NCBI GenBank assembly: GCA_015501055.1 | Contig: JADNYV010000149.1 | Location: 1 to 64,000, forward strand | Source: Mucidula mucida | Lineage: Eukaryota > Basidiomycota > Agaricomycetes > Agaricales > Physalacriaceae | Length of the DNA stretch: 64,000 nt | Direction: 5' to 3' | Shown here: piece after piece, positions 1 through 11,600 of the stretch | How the letters are laid out: each line of letters begins with the position of its first letter | Numbering within the stretch: the first letter of the stretch is position 1 | Notes under the pieces: generated by a model | Database searches by the model: none | What the model saw: only the letters and a program-made list of their open reading frames with translations | What the model was told of the DNA's origin: nothing | Made by a program: the position numbers and the translations under genes

Positions 1-436
1 AGAAGATTTTACTTCGGTTTGAAGTGGACGCCTGTATCGACAGCAGCAGCGCGGACGACATTTCGGGCGCTTTCCAACATCTCTCCGTATCCACGGCCGC
101 GTCCTCCCAGAACGAGATGTACCGTAACATCACAGTCAAGCGCACACGCTGGTTCCTCAGTCCTCTCTGGTGGAGTTGAAGACGCGGGCATTCCACAGGC
201 CGCTTGATTGGGACGAAGTGTACATCTCTCTCAGACCGCCTATCTGTTCCTCGCGAACCTTCAGTCCTGTCGTGAAGTACTCGCTTGAAAGCATCCGGGG
301 AAGACATGAATCACAAGCACAGGATGCGATCGGGAAGCTCGAGGCAGTACTGTCACAGATTCAAGAAGAGGTGCAAAAGGTGGGAAAAGGCGTAGACTTG
401 AGTTTGGTTTGTCAACATGGCGAACTCGCCTTGTAG
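1..436 (+). pseudogene. 3' part of a decayed gene with a VELKTR motif
   Basis: Three reading frames have to be joined to read a protein. Bases 3-170 give an acidic stretch (LRFEVDAC). The frame then shifts at about 165-170 to VELKTRAFHRPLDWDEVY, and shifts again near 225 (SQTAYLFLA) before a last stretch ending at the stop at 434-436. The order EVDAC, VELKTR, EVY, SQT, a helical tail and LSLVC resembles the C-terminus of a fungal protein family with an E-x-K (PD-(D/E)XK-like) core. I know that family only by memory of its pattern, so no function is assigned. At least two frameshifts and the window edge make this a fragment. It converges on the minus-strand gene ending at 799. Confidence 0.35.
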
Positions 437-798
437 TAGTTGTACAAAGTAAAGAAGGTGCCTGGGAAAGGAGTTGACAAGGCCATTTTGAGGCGATTCT
501 AGTATGTAACGAAAGGTTCAATAAATACACTGTTCTACATCGGTATCGTTGGTTAAAAACCAAAGTGTAATTCAAAGTAATCAGTACAGATGGAACAGAT
601 ATTTTGTACAAAAGGACGGGATGAAGAGCTATTTAAATGACAGATGAGGTGAACGCGTAAGTAAACGGCGACTACGCGAGATGCATGGTAATGGCGTTAA
701 CGATAGCGAGACAGGACAACATACACGGACGAAACAAGAGCAAATAAAATAAGACCAAGAGAGGTGTCCATTATATCACTGGAAATCGTACTGCAGGA
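437..798. other. Intergenic stretch between convergent gene ends
   Basis: There is no convincing coding frame here. AATAAA-like strings at about 520 (plus sense) and 740 fit transcript ends of the two converging genes. Nothing else was recognised. Confidence 0.4.
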
Positions 799-1836
799 TC
801 AAGCTGCGGCGGGTATTTTCGTTCTAGATTGCTTCAGATTTTCTTTTTCGTGATCATACTCCGAATCCGTGGCCGTCTCGGAGACGGGGGCAGTCGTAGG
901 CGCAGCCTTTGCTTTCGCCAATGTTCGCTCGGTAGCCAATGATGACATTCGGCGATGAGGAGTGGAGGAGGACGCGGAAGAGGCGGTGGAGGCGGGGGAA
1001 GCCGTGGAAGTAGGCCGTGCAGTGGAACGATTCAAAGACGATATCCTTGAAGCGATGTTCGGAGCACCATTCAACGAGGCGCGCAGTTGATCCGGAGGAG
1101 GGCCCATTGAACCTTCAACGGACGAACACTGTGGCTTCGAAGATGTCGAGGTGCCCGGCCTATTGGTGGGGGTAGGGGTGCCGAATGTGTTCACCCTTGC
1201 ACTCTTTGCCAACACGGGATTCGTAGCAGCTTTCGAGAACCCAGGCTTTTCGTTGGACAATTTGTTACGGGTGGAGGTCGTCGATGTCCCGGCCACCAGA
1301 CGAGTCAGAAATAACAGAGGATGGACGCGAGCGAGGAGTGACCATGCTCGATTGGCGGCGCTGCTGTGATGCATGGGTTGTGGTGGGACGTACGGGCGTC
1401 GCACCTGCGGTCCCTACACCACCGATCTTGCGTTTGATCTGAGGAAATGATTGTTAGACACTTCTCTTTGAGCAAGAGGAGGAAAGAACCAACCAATTCA
1501 AGCTCTTGTTGCTTCGATTCTAGTGCCATGTTCAGACCGTCTACGTCAGCTCTGTCCTTCTCCCGCTCCTTGTGCAGCTGGGTGATCTTCAGGTCCTTGT
1601 TCGCACTGTCGTTCTTCAACTCGTGGACCTGTCACTTCAAATTCTCTAGCTCGATTTTCAGACTGTCCGCTTCCTTCGCCTCATCCTCCAGCCTGGCGAG
1701 ATCCTGGAGAGCGCGGTCTCGCTCTTGTCGCACCGACATCTTCTCCTGATACGCCTTCTCTTCCTCTCTGCGATACCGCGCCTGGATGTCCGCCTTCTCC
1801 TGGTCCCGCTCCTCCTTGAGACGCGAAAGCTCGGAA
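799..1836 (-). pseudogene. C-terminal part of a coiled-coil protein gene, cut off by a retroelement
   Basis: Read on the minus strand, 1836-1490 encodes a highly charged heptad-rich coiled coil (runs such as EERDQEKADIQARYRREEEK). It contains an in-frame TGA at 1632-1634 (LENLK-stop-QVHELK), with perfect coiled coil on both sides. An intron of about 55 bp (GTTGGT...CTCAG) follows ELEL and leads to a Ser/Thr/Pro-rich tail (SSMVTPRSRPSSVISDSS). That tail needs one more frame change near 1290 to enter the last stretch, which ends EKENLKQSRTKIPAAA-stop at 799. The upstream part is missing because chromovirus copy 1 starts at 1837. Such coiled coil plus Ser/Pro-rich tail proteins are often cytoskeletal or spindle-associated, but I do not recognise this one. 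The stop, the frame change and the truncation all indicate a dead gene. Confidence 0.65.
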
Positions 1837-1837
1837 T

Positions 1838-4800
1838 GTATTCAGCAAGGCGGACTTTGACAAGTTACCGGAGCGAAGACCCTGGGATCACGCGATAGAA
1901 CTTACGCCTGGTTCCAAACCGGTTGACTGCAAGGTTTATCCCCTTAGTCCATCCGAGCAGAAGGCGTTAGATGAGTTCCTGGAAGAAAACATACGGACGG
2001 GACGTATACGGCCATCAATTTCACCTATGGCATCACCTTTCTTCTTTGTCAAAAAGAAGGATGGAAGCCTTCGGCCAGTACAAGATTATCGGAAGTTGAA
2101 CGACATGACAATCAAGAACCGATATCCCTTGCCGTTGATTCAGGAGCTTATCGACAAGTTGAAGGGAGCAAAGGTTTTCACAAAGATGGATGTCCGATGG
2201 GGTTACAATAACATCCGGATCAAAGAAGGTGATGAGTGGAAAGCGGCATTTAGAACAAACCGAGGCCTGTTCGAGCCCTCAGTCATGTTCTTCGGACTTA
2301 CAAACTCGCCGGCGACATTCCAATCGTTCATGAATCACATTCTGAAGGAGCTGATTGATGAAGGACATGTTATAGTTTACTTGGATGACATACTTATCTT
2401 TACGAACACGTTGGAAGAACATAGGCATATCGTACGACGAGTATTAGAAATATTACGAGTAAATAAGTTGTATTTAAAACCCGAGAAATGTAGTTTCGAG
2501 GCACATACTGTAGACTACTTAGGAGTTATTGTTGGAGGAGGAGAGGTGAAGATGGATCCGGCAAAAGTGGCCGTAGTAAAGGAATGGAAGGAGCCGACGA
2601 AGAAGAAGGAAGTACAGTCATTCCTGGGCTTCTGCAACTTCTACCGACGTTTCATCCGGGGATTTGCGGGAGTAGCGAAGCCATTGACATCGCTAACCGG
2701 GAAGGGCGAGTGGGTTTGGGGCATGGAGCAGCACGAGGCATTTGAGGAGTTGAAGCGGAGGATGACGGAAGAACCCGTTCTGATCGTACCACGCGACGAC
2801 GGCAAGTTTCGAGTTGAGGCAGACTCCTCGAACTATGCGAACGGGGCGGTTCTTTCCCAGTTGGTGGATGGAAAATGGAGACCAGTAGCTTTCGGTCTCG
2901 CGCGCTGAACGAAGTAGAGCGCAATTATGAGATCTACGACAAAGAGATGATGGCTATTATGGACTCGATTGATGACTGGAGACAATATCTCCTTGGAGCA
3001 AAGGAAACAGTGGAGGTGTTTACCGATCATCAAAACCTCCAGTACTTCCGGAAGCCACAGAAGTTGAATCGGAGGCAGGCGAGATGGGTTACGGAGTTAG
3101 CGGAATATGACATACAGATGATTCACAAGCCGGGCAAGACGATGGGGAAAGCTGATGCCTTGTCAAGGATGACAGGCCTTGAGAAGGGGGAAAAAGATAA
3201 TGAAAACGTTGTTTTGCTCAAGCCGGAGTTTTTTATTTCACAAATTCAATTTTCTTTACATACAGTAGATACACCGGAGGACAAATTACTTAACAAAATC
3301 AAACAAAGAAAAGGAAACAAAGACAGATACGTACAAAAAGCATTAGAAAACAAAGAAAAAGGATGGGAAGAGAAGGAAAATGGACTTATTATGTGGAAGG
3401 ATCGTATTTACATACCGAAGGACAAGGAATTGCGGGGAAGAGTTATTGGAATGCACCATGATGCACAGCTTGCAGGGCATCCTGGACGATACAAGACCCT
3501 CGAGCTGATCACACGCACCTATTGGTGGCCAGGAATCAGCCGAGACGTCCGGGAATACGTAGAAGGGTGTCAAAAATGCCAGGTCACCAAGTCACATCGC
3601 ACGAAGCCGGCTGCACCTCTTCATCCTATTGATGTGCCAAGCGAGCCATGGGAAATAGTAGGGACGGACATGATTGGAGAGCTGCCGGAATCGGGAGGAT
3701 ACAACGCTATCAGCACGTTTGTGGACCATTTCACAAAGCGATTACGTATCATACCAACACACACCACTCTGACGTCAGAAGGCATGGCCCGCATCTACCG
3801 AGATCGCATTTTCCCCATACATGGGATGCCACGCCAGATGATACATGATCGCGGTCCACAATATCACTCGCGTTTTATGAAGGAGTTGTACCGGTTGTTG
3901 GGCATACAAGGAAACTTTACAACGGCGTATCATCCACAGGCAAATGGGCAGACGGAACGGCTGAACCAAGAGATAGAACATTTCTTACGGTTATTTGTCA
4001 ACTACCATCAGAACGACTGGCACGAATGGCTACCCTCTGCCGAATTTGTTTACAATGATCGGGTACACTCGGCAACTAAAGTCACTCCGTTCTTTGCAGA
4101 CATGGGCAGACACCCCTACAAAGGCACCGCCCCGAAAACGGCATCGAGAAATGAGACTGCGCAGGAGTTTGCCGACGGCATGAGGAAAACATGGGATGAA
4201 GTGGGGTCGGCATTGAAGATGGCCAAAGAGGATATGAAACGGTTTTATGACAGGAAACGGACAGAGGCAGTGGAGTACAAGGAAGGCGACAAAGTATGGC
4301 TGGAAGGGACGAATCTCAGCACGGATCGACCAATGAAGAAGCTCGATGACAAACGCTTCGGGCCGTTCAAAGTGATCAAGAAAGTCGGGACGAGCTCTTA
4401 CAAGCTCCAGATTCCTCACACGTGGAAAAGCATCCATCCCGTGTTCAATGAGGCCCTGTTGATGCCTTACCACGAGCCCCAATTTCCGACACAACCCCGA
4501 GACACGCGTCCACCACCTGTGCTGGAAGGAGCCGAACCGGAATGGGAGGTTGAGAAAGTGGTTAATTCCCGAAAGTACCGCGGGGGTTTTCAATACAAGG
4601 TTCACTGGAAAGGTTACGGCACACACGAGCAGACATGGGAACCGGCATGCAATCTCAAAAATGCCGACGAAGCTATCAGCGATTTCCACCAACAATATCC
4701 GAACAAGCCGAAGCCACCCGCGCTTGCTCGCATTGAAGTCCCCATGTCACAATTTCCATTACATCTATTCCGACCCATGCCACCGCCCGATACCGAACCC

Positions 4801-4869
4801 CTCGACGTCACGCTACCCTCTGCAGCCCTCATGGAGCGACTCTGGCGCAGAATGGAACTTGCGCCTTAA
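1838..4869 (+). pseudogene. pol: Chromovirus pol (RT-RNase H-integrase-chromodomain), truncated and frameshifted
   Basis: This is the polyprotein that copies and integrates the element. Visible in order: end of the pre-RT linker (FSKADFDKLPERRPWDH), RT with [20 protein letters not shown] and YLDD in VIVYLDDILIF, RNase H (VEADSSNYANGAVLSQ), the HHCC integrase zinc site (GHPGRYKTLE ... GCQKCQ), the DDE core (GTDMIGELPE, HDRGPQYHSRF, GQTERLNQEIEHF), then a chromodomain (EWEVEKVVNSRKYRGGFQYK ... HWKGYGTHEQTWEP). Against copy 2, one base is missing at about 2891-2893 (GCTTTCGGTCTCG versus GCTTTCCGATCTCG), giving a stop at 2906-2908 inside RNase H. Downstream the frame stays open to the TAA at 4867-4869. 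The N-terminal half of the polyprotein is gone. Confidence 0.93.
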
Positions 4870-4880
4870 GGAGGGGGTGA
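4870..4880 (+). other. Polypurine tract of chromovirus copy 1
   Basis: GGAGGGGGTGA lies directly between the pol stop codon and the TGTTA start of the 3' LTR. This is the expected place and composition for the plus-strand primer of an LTR element. It is conserved in all three copies. Confidence 0.85.
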
Positions 4881-5407
4881 TGTTATGAATCGCCATATTC
4901 TCACATTTTCATCTTATCATATCTTATCGGGAGCCTTGTCTTATCAACCAACGGACCGTTTCATCATCTGTTTCGTCACCGATCATACCCCTTTTCATTA
5001 CCGAAGCCGTACTCATGTCGGACACACGCCCAACACATAGATGACATCATACATGCCGATACCTCATGGACTCCCTATTGTATACACACCACCGACACTC
5101 GTAGCACACATGGTCGTTTCAGTATTATTACTTACATGCAGTCACCACTCGTATTTAATGGTTTCACGGACTAGTAGCATACAACACTGGGTCAAGGGCG
5201 TGGAGCATCCCTAGTGGAAACGCGTATGGACAAGGAGCTTCAAACACAGACTTACTAGTATATAAGCAGTAGTGTAGTATCATTGTACTTTAGTTCCGAT
5301 CTCGTTTATACACCTGGCCTAGCCTAGTCTTACGAACGCGAACGTTTTCTCTTTCAGTTCTTGCTGTGGTACCTGGTTGAGTCTCGTGGCTTAGTCAGTC
5401 GCTAACA
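4881..5407 (+). repeat. 3' LTR of chromovirus copy 1 (527 bp)
   Basis: Starts TGTTA and ends TAACA, the same terminal inverted repeat as the LTRs of copies 2 and 3, with a few percent divergence from copy 2. It holds a TATA box (TATATAAG, 5259-5266). About 32 bp downstream is TAGTTCCGATCT (5291-5302), the predicted RNA 5' end that pairs with the primer-binding site in copy 2. Confidence 0.92.
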
Positions 5408-5895
5408 AGGCGCGTACCAGACCGAGCTGTATACATCGTTGACACGGTCACTTTCTGTCGCACTGTAAAAGGGAACCGAATGAGGAATAATTCCACCGCG
5501 AAGGGCACAGGCGGCGCAGGAGAATTGGAGCACTCTGATTCGGGATGGAAAACAGACATGTCGGAGTGCTGCTTGCGTACACTGTTAGGCGCGCCGAGAC
5601 TGCTGGGTGGGGCGACTACTCAACAGTGGCCTAAATGCGACTGAGTGGTGGCAGCTGCTTGATCCTGCTCCACATTGCGAAAACGAAATTTCTCATTTTC
5701 TCATGCTCTGGGGGAATATGATGAGACAGAGCGGACGGTGAGCAGACTGAAGACACAGCCTCAAGGAAATGGTGATAGAGCGGGAAGAGGCAAAAATACC
5801 GGGAACCGTTGTCGCGGTCGTGACTGGCAGTGGTCGTGATTGTCGCGATCCGGATTGGACTACCTCGGTCCGCTCCTGGGTCTTCCCAAATCCCA
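5408..5895. other. Flank of copy 1 and leader of the next gene
   Basis: No open frame continues across this stretch. It contains the 3' flank of the LTR and presumably the promoter and 5' UTR of the gene at 5896. No TATA or other clear signal was found. Confidence 0.3.
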
Positions 5896-7271
5896 ATGCC
5901 AAAGACCAAACGTGGTCGCGTCAAGCATCGCACCACACCTCGGTCGGCAAAGAAATACTGGTGCGACTGCACCAACTTTGACTGCTATGGAGGCAGTTGG
6001 GTGTCACACGAAGCTCTTCTTCGGCACGCCAAGCACAAAGTAAGAGCATATTCTTTTGGTGTCATTCCTTCTATTAATCGAATTCAGGAGGAAGCCACAG
6101 AAGAGAGGCGTTCTATTTGTCCCCAATATGCCGACGCACCGCCAGAAATTCAGGAGCTTATAGAGCAGATGACTTTACAGTCGCTCGACACGGCCACGCT
6201 CTTTGCCTTTTTCACGCCTCCCAGCAGCAAGATGTACTATCATTACCGCCATTTTATTCCACAGCTAGGAGTCCGACTCTGTGACGAGGATAGCGTGCGT
6301 TGGTCCCCATACCAATGAATGATAAACTAACTCTGCTTAGATACAGAAGCTCTTGCACCTGGTCAACGGCAATCAGACAATGCTTCAGCAGTGGCTGGAG
6401 CGCACCAAAAAAACTCCTCGCCTCTCGCAATATTCCTTCCTCAACATCACGGCGCTCGACACCAATTTGGAGGACCTCCCTGATGATACGACAGGCTTTC
6501 GTCGCCTCCGACTTCGAGATCTAACCCTCCGTTACTGGCCGTGGAACGATGGGTCAATGCTCGATACCCTGACGGAGTGGGCGCAATGGGAGCAATGGGA
6601 TAGGTTAGAGAAGCTCCGACTGATGGCGCATCCGAGTGAGGATTATCAAAAAGTTCGTATTCATTTCTAACTGTGGCATAATCCTTACATCTTTATAGAA
6701 AGAGTATCCACCCCTTGTGGAGGACGAAGACGAGTGGTTCATGGACCCTATGTTTCATGAGCTCCTTCGCAGATTCATCAACTTGCAGGTCTTTGCCCTC
6801 TCCCACCCATCTCCCCTTCTTCGCCTCACTTATGGGTGGAACTTTGATAGGAAGCAGATACGCCTCTCACAGGATGCCGATGAGGGAGACGGCGAGGAGA
6901 TTGTGGCTCTGGATCCTAAATGTTTCCGTGACGAGTTGTCGCTTATCAAACGTTGGGATCATCCCAACCTCCAGCGTGTTTTTCTTTTTCACGCATTTTG
7001 CGAAGATTATTCCCTTAGTTGCACTCCCAGATTATCCCACAATCTCTCCTCATATCCATGCGGTATCCTCAGCGAGTGGGTTCAGGAAATTGGTGGCTGG
7101 CGGAGGAAAGATCCCGCGAAGGAGGATATTGATCACAGGATGAGTATGATGTTATTTGGCGACTTTTGGCGTGATCCATGGGATATGGAGCCATACTTTG
7201 CTGTCATTGGGGGTGATGACTCGACATATCACACTTTGGTAGGGGGGCCGAAATTTATGAAGGACTGGTAG
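5896..7271 (+). CDS. Unrecognised 411-aa protein with a Cys/His-rich N-terminus, four exons
   Basis: Exons 5896-6039, 6088-6294, 6341-6652 and 6699-7271 are all phase 0 and give one open frame. The introns start GTAAGA, GTGCGT and GTTCGT, end CAG or TAG, and are 46-48 bp. The start ATG heads a basic tract (MPKTKRGRVKHRT) followed by YWCDCTNFDCYGGSWVS and HEALLRHAKH, a Cys/His cluster that could bind zinc. A similar N-terminal Cys cluster is present in the Tnp2 transposase at 48790 and, from memory, in other basidiomycete transposon proteins. The C-terminal 190 residues are acidic with many Trp and show no domain I know. It may be a domesticated or host gene carrying a transposon-type N-terminus. 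Frame conservation through four exons argues that it is functional. Confidence 0.75.
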
Positions 7272-8429
7272 GGCATGAATTTATCGAGGATGAGTATTTA
7301 GTTGTGCGGTAGCATGGAAATTTCACTCGAAAGTGGCTACAATTAAAACTGCTTCCTTTGCCTGAAGTACTGGACGACCATGTTGATTCTATCCTCGAGG
7401 ACTTTGTCGCTTATGCGTTTCAGAGACATTGACTGGTTAAGCCCGAGTCGAACTTCTAGAAGTCACATCAGTGGCGGACGCCCCAGGGCATGGAGAGGTA
7501 GATGTTTTTCATAGATTTCATGTACAACGTCCACGCGCTACCGCATGCTGGCCATTTTCAGACCAAGGAAACACTCGATTGCTGGTGTTGGACGTTTGTA
7601 CATTCGGATGGAATTGAAAATGCTGAGCATCAATTCTCCATTATGGGCCGTTGTGGGTGTCAACGACTGCTGCAGAAGCGGTTCCATGGCGTCACTGATA
7701 GCTTTCATGTCACTGGACATGTACATTTTCTGCAACAAACGTGCGCAAATATCTCAGAGAGAGGCTCTACAGTGCATATGGCACCTTGATCCACCTTGTC
7801 GAGCAAGTACTTGGACGAGGATGCCAGCGAATGATTGGAGACCAACGCCGAGCTGCGAGGCCATAATCTAAATTAGAGTACGAGGACGATATAGATGAGT
7901 ACGAGGACGATATAGACGAGTACGAGGACGATATAGACATAGACATTCTCGAAACCGAGATGACGAGAGAACACATATCGTAGGATAAATGGGTTGTAAA
8001 GAGAAAGCAAAGCTCGTTGGCAGCGGAATTAGGAAGCGATAACAAGACTCCGCCGAGGTCGTTGTCACTGTCCACATAGTTGGTACTATTGGGTATAAGA
8101 CTTGTTAGTGCTGCGACGATGATGGCGGAGTAATGCGCCATCCTGGATCAAAAGCTGTGAATGGAGTTCCATGACAACTGTGCTATACGAAATTAAGCAA
8201 ACTGTCGGATAGTAACGGGTATGCTGACCCCTTGGGAATCCAGTACCCTTCGTACCGGTTATCCTACCAATATCGGTGAGAACTACCGCCTCTGTATCAC
8301 AGATCCTACGTACCTCCAACACTGAAACCTCGGAACGCGACACATCTGCGTACCTTCAACACTGAAACCTCCGTTACGGAAACAGGTTGGGCAAGGGCGG
8401 GCCTATGTCAGGACCTGTCATAGTCAACG
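7272..8429. other. Gene-poor stretch with possible coding relics
   Basis: Plus strand 7315-7430 reads HGNFTRKWLQLKLLPLPE and on to VAYAFQRH-stop. Minus strand 7870-7540 reads a helical, coding-like stretch (ARLLQKMYMSSDMKAISDAM) with an internal stop and a frame change. Neither could be tied to a family. The rest, except for the 21-bp tandem repeat listed separately, looks non-coding. Confidence 0.3.
7876..7938 (+). repeat. Three tandem copies of a 21-bp unit
   Basis: Units start at 7876, 7897 and 7918 and are almost identical. In the plus frame each encodes EYEDDID. The frame is closed upstream by TAA and ends shortly after, so this is a coding-like minisatellite rather than a gene. Confidence 0.8.
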
Positions 8430-8648
8430 CTAGTCGTCCCCACAAGTACGACAACTCACCTCTGTCTTTTCGCGGAGAGTATCCGCATCCTTGAGGTTGT
8501 CCAGCGTATTGCGCATAAGCTCGATCATGACCTCCCGCGCGAAGTCCTCCGGGTCGAGTTCGCCATCCTCTTCAGCGGGTAAGGGCGCTTCCTCAAAGCG
8601 TGGGGAGAGGTCGAAGCGAGCAACCAGGGTCAAAAGTGTGCGGAGCAT
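8430..8648 (-). pseudogene. Isolated first exon of a BEACH-domain protein gene
   Basis: From ATG at 8648 the minus strand reads [20 protein letters not shown], then a [20 protein letters not shown] stretch and ADTLREKTE, ending at a GTGAGT donor. This resembles, from memory, the N-terminus of fungal BEACH/WD40 (Lvs/Bph1-type) proteins. Its second half and the start of the intron are nearly identical to the plus-strand fragment at 40656-40777. Past the donor, the next exon expected from copy C is not found at 8400-7300, so it is an orphan exon. It sits at the downstream end of repeat R copy A, as the longer fragment sits at the end of copy C. Confidence 0.55.
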
Positions 8649-11600
8649 GGCCTATTATGTTGGGCTTATTTCACGAATACGAAGGGGGTTGAGGATGGGA
8701 GCGCGCTGCAAGCTTGCTGGCCTTTCGCTGCTTGACATTGTCAGTAGCGGTCGTGTTCTGGTCGAAGACGACAACGACGATGACGATGGTGGTGGTGAGG
8801 CGGACGGGATTAATTGCTGCAGGGGTTGATCCGATCGAGGGTTGCTTCCTGCCCTCACGTCTGCATCTCCCTCCTCATCGCGTGTGCCCTCTACTCACTC
8901 TCCGCTGGGGCGCCGTCGTCTCCGTGCTCTCTGCCGTCTTCCTTACTCTCTCTCCTCTTCCATGTGCGTGCGACAAGCATGCGCTATGGGCTGATAGCTG
9001 GGGCGGTGCGTGTTGACTGGTCTTTGCGCCCGCAGGTTCGACGCCATCACCCGCCATCGCATCCACCGCCGCCCATCGCCCACGACCAACTCGGCTCCAC
9101 GCCGCCGATGGACACTCAAGACGGACTTTCAGGGCCTACTCCGCCCTCTGCGCCCAGGACCAGACCTCCAGTCGTGCATACGACGACCGTGGCGACGTCT
9201 CCGATGACATGGGCGCCAATCTCGCCTCCGCCAGCATCGTCTCAAACGGTGCTTAGCCCGACATTCTTACACGGTCGGCACTCGACTCGCGACGGCGTAT
9301 CTACCTCCTTCCCAAGATCTCGACATCCATGCCGACACACGCTCGTTATCGAGCCCCATCATCCTTTCCATCCAACACCGCGCCATTGGCGTATGCCCCG
9401 TCTTACACTACTGTATTTCTATTTTTCTACCTACTCTAATCTACCTATACACCTGTGAAACGGACGTTTTAGTATAATGGCGCGACTCGTAGCAACTAGC
9501 TTACCTTTTGTACTACATATCAAAATAAATTGGTTTCCTACATTCCTGTTGGAAACCGTACGCGTTAGTGCCGTCGCGTCAGAGCTAACAAAAACTCTTA
9601 CCTCGAAAGTAACAAATCAACCCCGGCCGTAAGGCTGAACATCGTCTTTGACAGCCTTGTCATGTCAGTCAGATCCGCCTCTTGAGAAACTTGTCGGGAT
9701 ACTTACCATTTCAACTGAGACGTTTTCGCGCTCTAAATCCAATTCTCATCAGTAACAGCTTTAACTTACAATTCACAACGAGGGCTTACCTCGAACATTT
9801 GACTTGCTTTCAGAACCTAATACAATACATTGTCAATACCTAACAGAGACAATGAAATCCGCGGCTTACCGAGTTGCTCTGAATGGTATCAGATCGAATG
9901 GGACGGACTGTACATGTACTGCTGTTAGCAGTCAGAAACAACGAAGAGACAGGTGCAAGACTAACAGCTACTGCTGTGTGGGCCTCGGCTTAAAATACCG
10001 CCAAAGAGATGCGCAGATCCTAAAGTGCGAAACCGGGGAAATGAAACCAGCTGACACGAACATGGTCAGGGAGACAAGGTGACTGTGAGAAGAAGACTTA
10101 CCGACGAAGACGACAGCCGCGTGAAGAGACAACCTCGACTTGAAGACAGATCAGCCAACGATATGGAAGAAGAAAGCAACGCGACGTACTAGTCAAGTCT
10201 ACGACGACTAGTATCAAGACCTGATAAAGTCTCGGTCAATAAGTCAAAAGAAGACAAGTGGGGAGAGGACTCATCGACGTACCCGTCGTTGAAGTTGAAG
10301 ACAGCGTTGACGAAGAGCAAAGACCCTCGTCATCATCACTGGCAAAGTCGAAGCTGATGACAAGTTATGTACTCGACGATGTTGAAAGACATGGAGGCAT
10401 CGAAGACTTACAGTACATCAATGTGAGGTTGATATCTGCCCGAGATAGTCGGCGTCAGTGAAGGAACAAGACGACGAGGAAGAAACCCAACCAAGCGTGC
10501 GTGTTCGAGGTTGATACTGAAAGTAGTTAGTAATTGACAGCGAAGGAAAGGATGGACATACTTGAAAGTCAGAAGCAGGGCGACCCCGTACCCAGAGACG
10601 CGGTCGGCGAGGATAAGCCCGAAGGCATCGATGTCTTGATGGTAATAGAGGACTCGGATCTAAAGGAGAAGTCGTCAACATCGAGGTCAATTCATAGACC
10701 AGATCAACATACCTTCAAGACAACAATGAGCAACAGTCAAGTCGTCGACAATGTAAGTGCAGTCTAAGCGAACTTCAACGGCGAGACCGATGAGATTGAA
10801 GGCGCGACTGACCAAGGGTAAGAAAAAGTCTTGATGAACAGTCAACGAACATAAAGGCAAGTCTAACGAACAGTTCGTCAATCAACCAACACGTGTGAAG
10901 AAAAGTTCAACATACCCGTGACTTGAGAGCGCCGTCGTAGCCCCGACGCTGACGAGCGCCGCCCCGAGTTGAAGGTCGGATCCGGACATGTTGGTGCTGA
11001 GGTCAACTCGAACATGTTGACGGAGTCGTCCCGCGCTATAATGTGATCCCATAGATGGCGGTGAGAGCCATCAAACAGTCGTATCCCGACGTCCCGACAT
11101 CCTGTGGAACGACGAGCAGAAGTTCAACATGACGGTAGGAAGACACCTACCCGGCGGACACGATAATGAGATAGCGATCCCGATGAGGGCGGCAAGACGA
11201 TATCGAAGAGACGCCTGATAGTGTCGACATCATGGTCGTAGTGGGAGAGAGGGTCAACGTGGGGGAAGGGAAGAAAGAAAGTTGGTTTTTGGAATGTTGT
11301 TCAATCGAAAGGATAACGACCGAGTAACATGGAGGCGAGTATAGTAATGTTTAAAGAGCATCTGCAAGAAGTATAGGCCCTCGATGCGAGATAGAAGCAA
11401 AAGTTGAACACACCTCATTCAACAAGTCCCAAATCAAGATCTCGTCAACAAGCAAAGGCTCCTCAAGTAGAACGCTCGCGGATCCATACGGATGTCATAT
11501 TCGCTTCCTGAGGCATGGTAACGCCGCCATGTAATGGAAGAAATCATAACCAACGGAAAGAGGGTTCCACGGCGCGAACTTCAGAAATGGTGTCCCAGTC

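Larger units (their letters stand above)
1837..5407 (+). mobile_element. Ty3/gypsy chromovirus copy 1, 5'-truncated
   Basis: Sequence from ATGTATTCAGC onward is nearly identical to the internal region of copy 2 (minus strand, from about 25772 downwards). The 5' LTR, gag, protease and the start of RT are absent. The copy runs through RT, RNase H, integrase and chromodomain to its 3' LTR. No target duplication can be tested because the 5' end is missing. The left junction lies inside the coiled-coil pseudogene. Confidence 0.93.

Noticed and set aside
8814..9458. 214-codon proline/serine-rich plus-strand ORF
   Set aside because: GC-rich low-complexity composition, no domain, and it overlaps repeat R copy A, which reads on the other strand.
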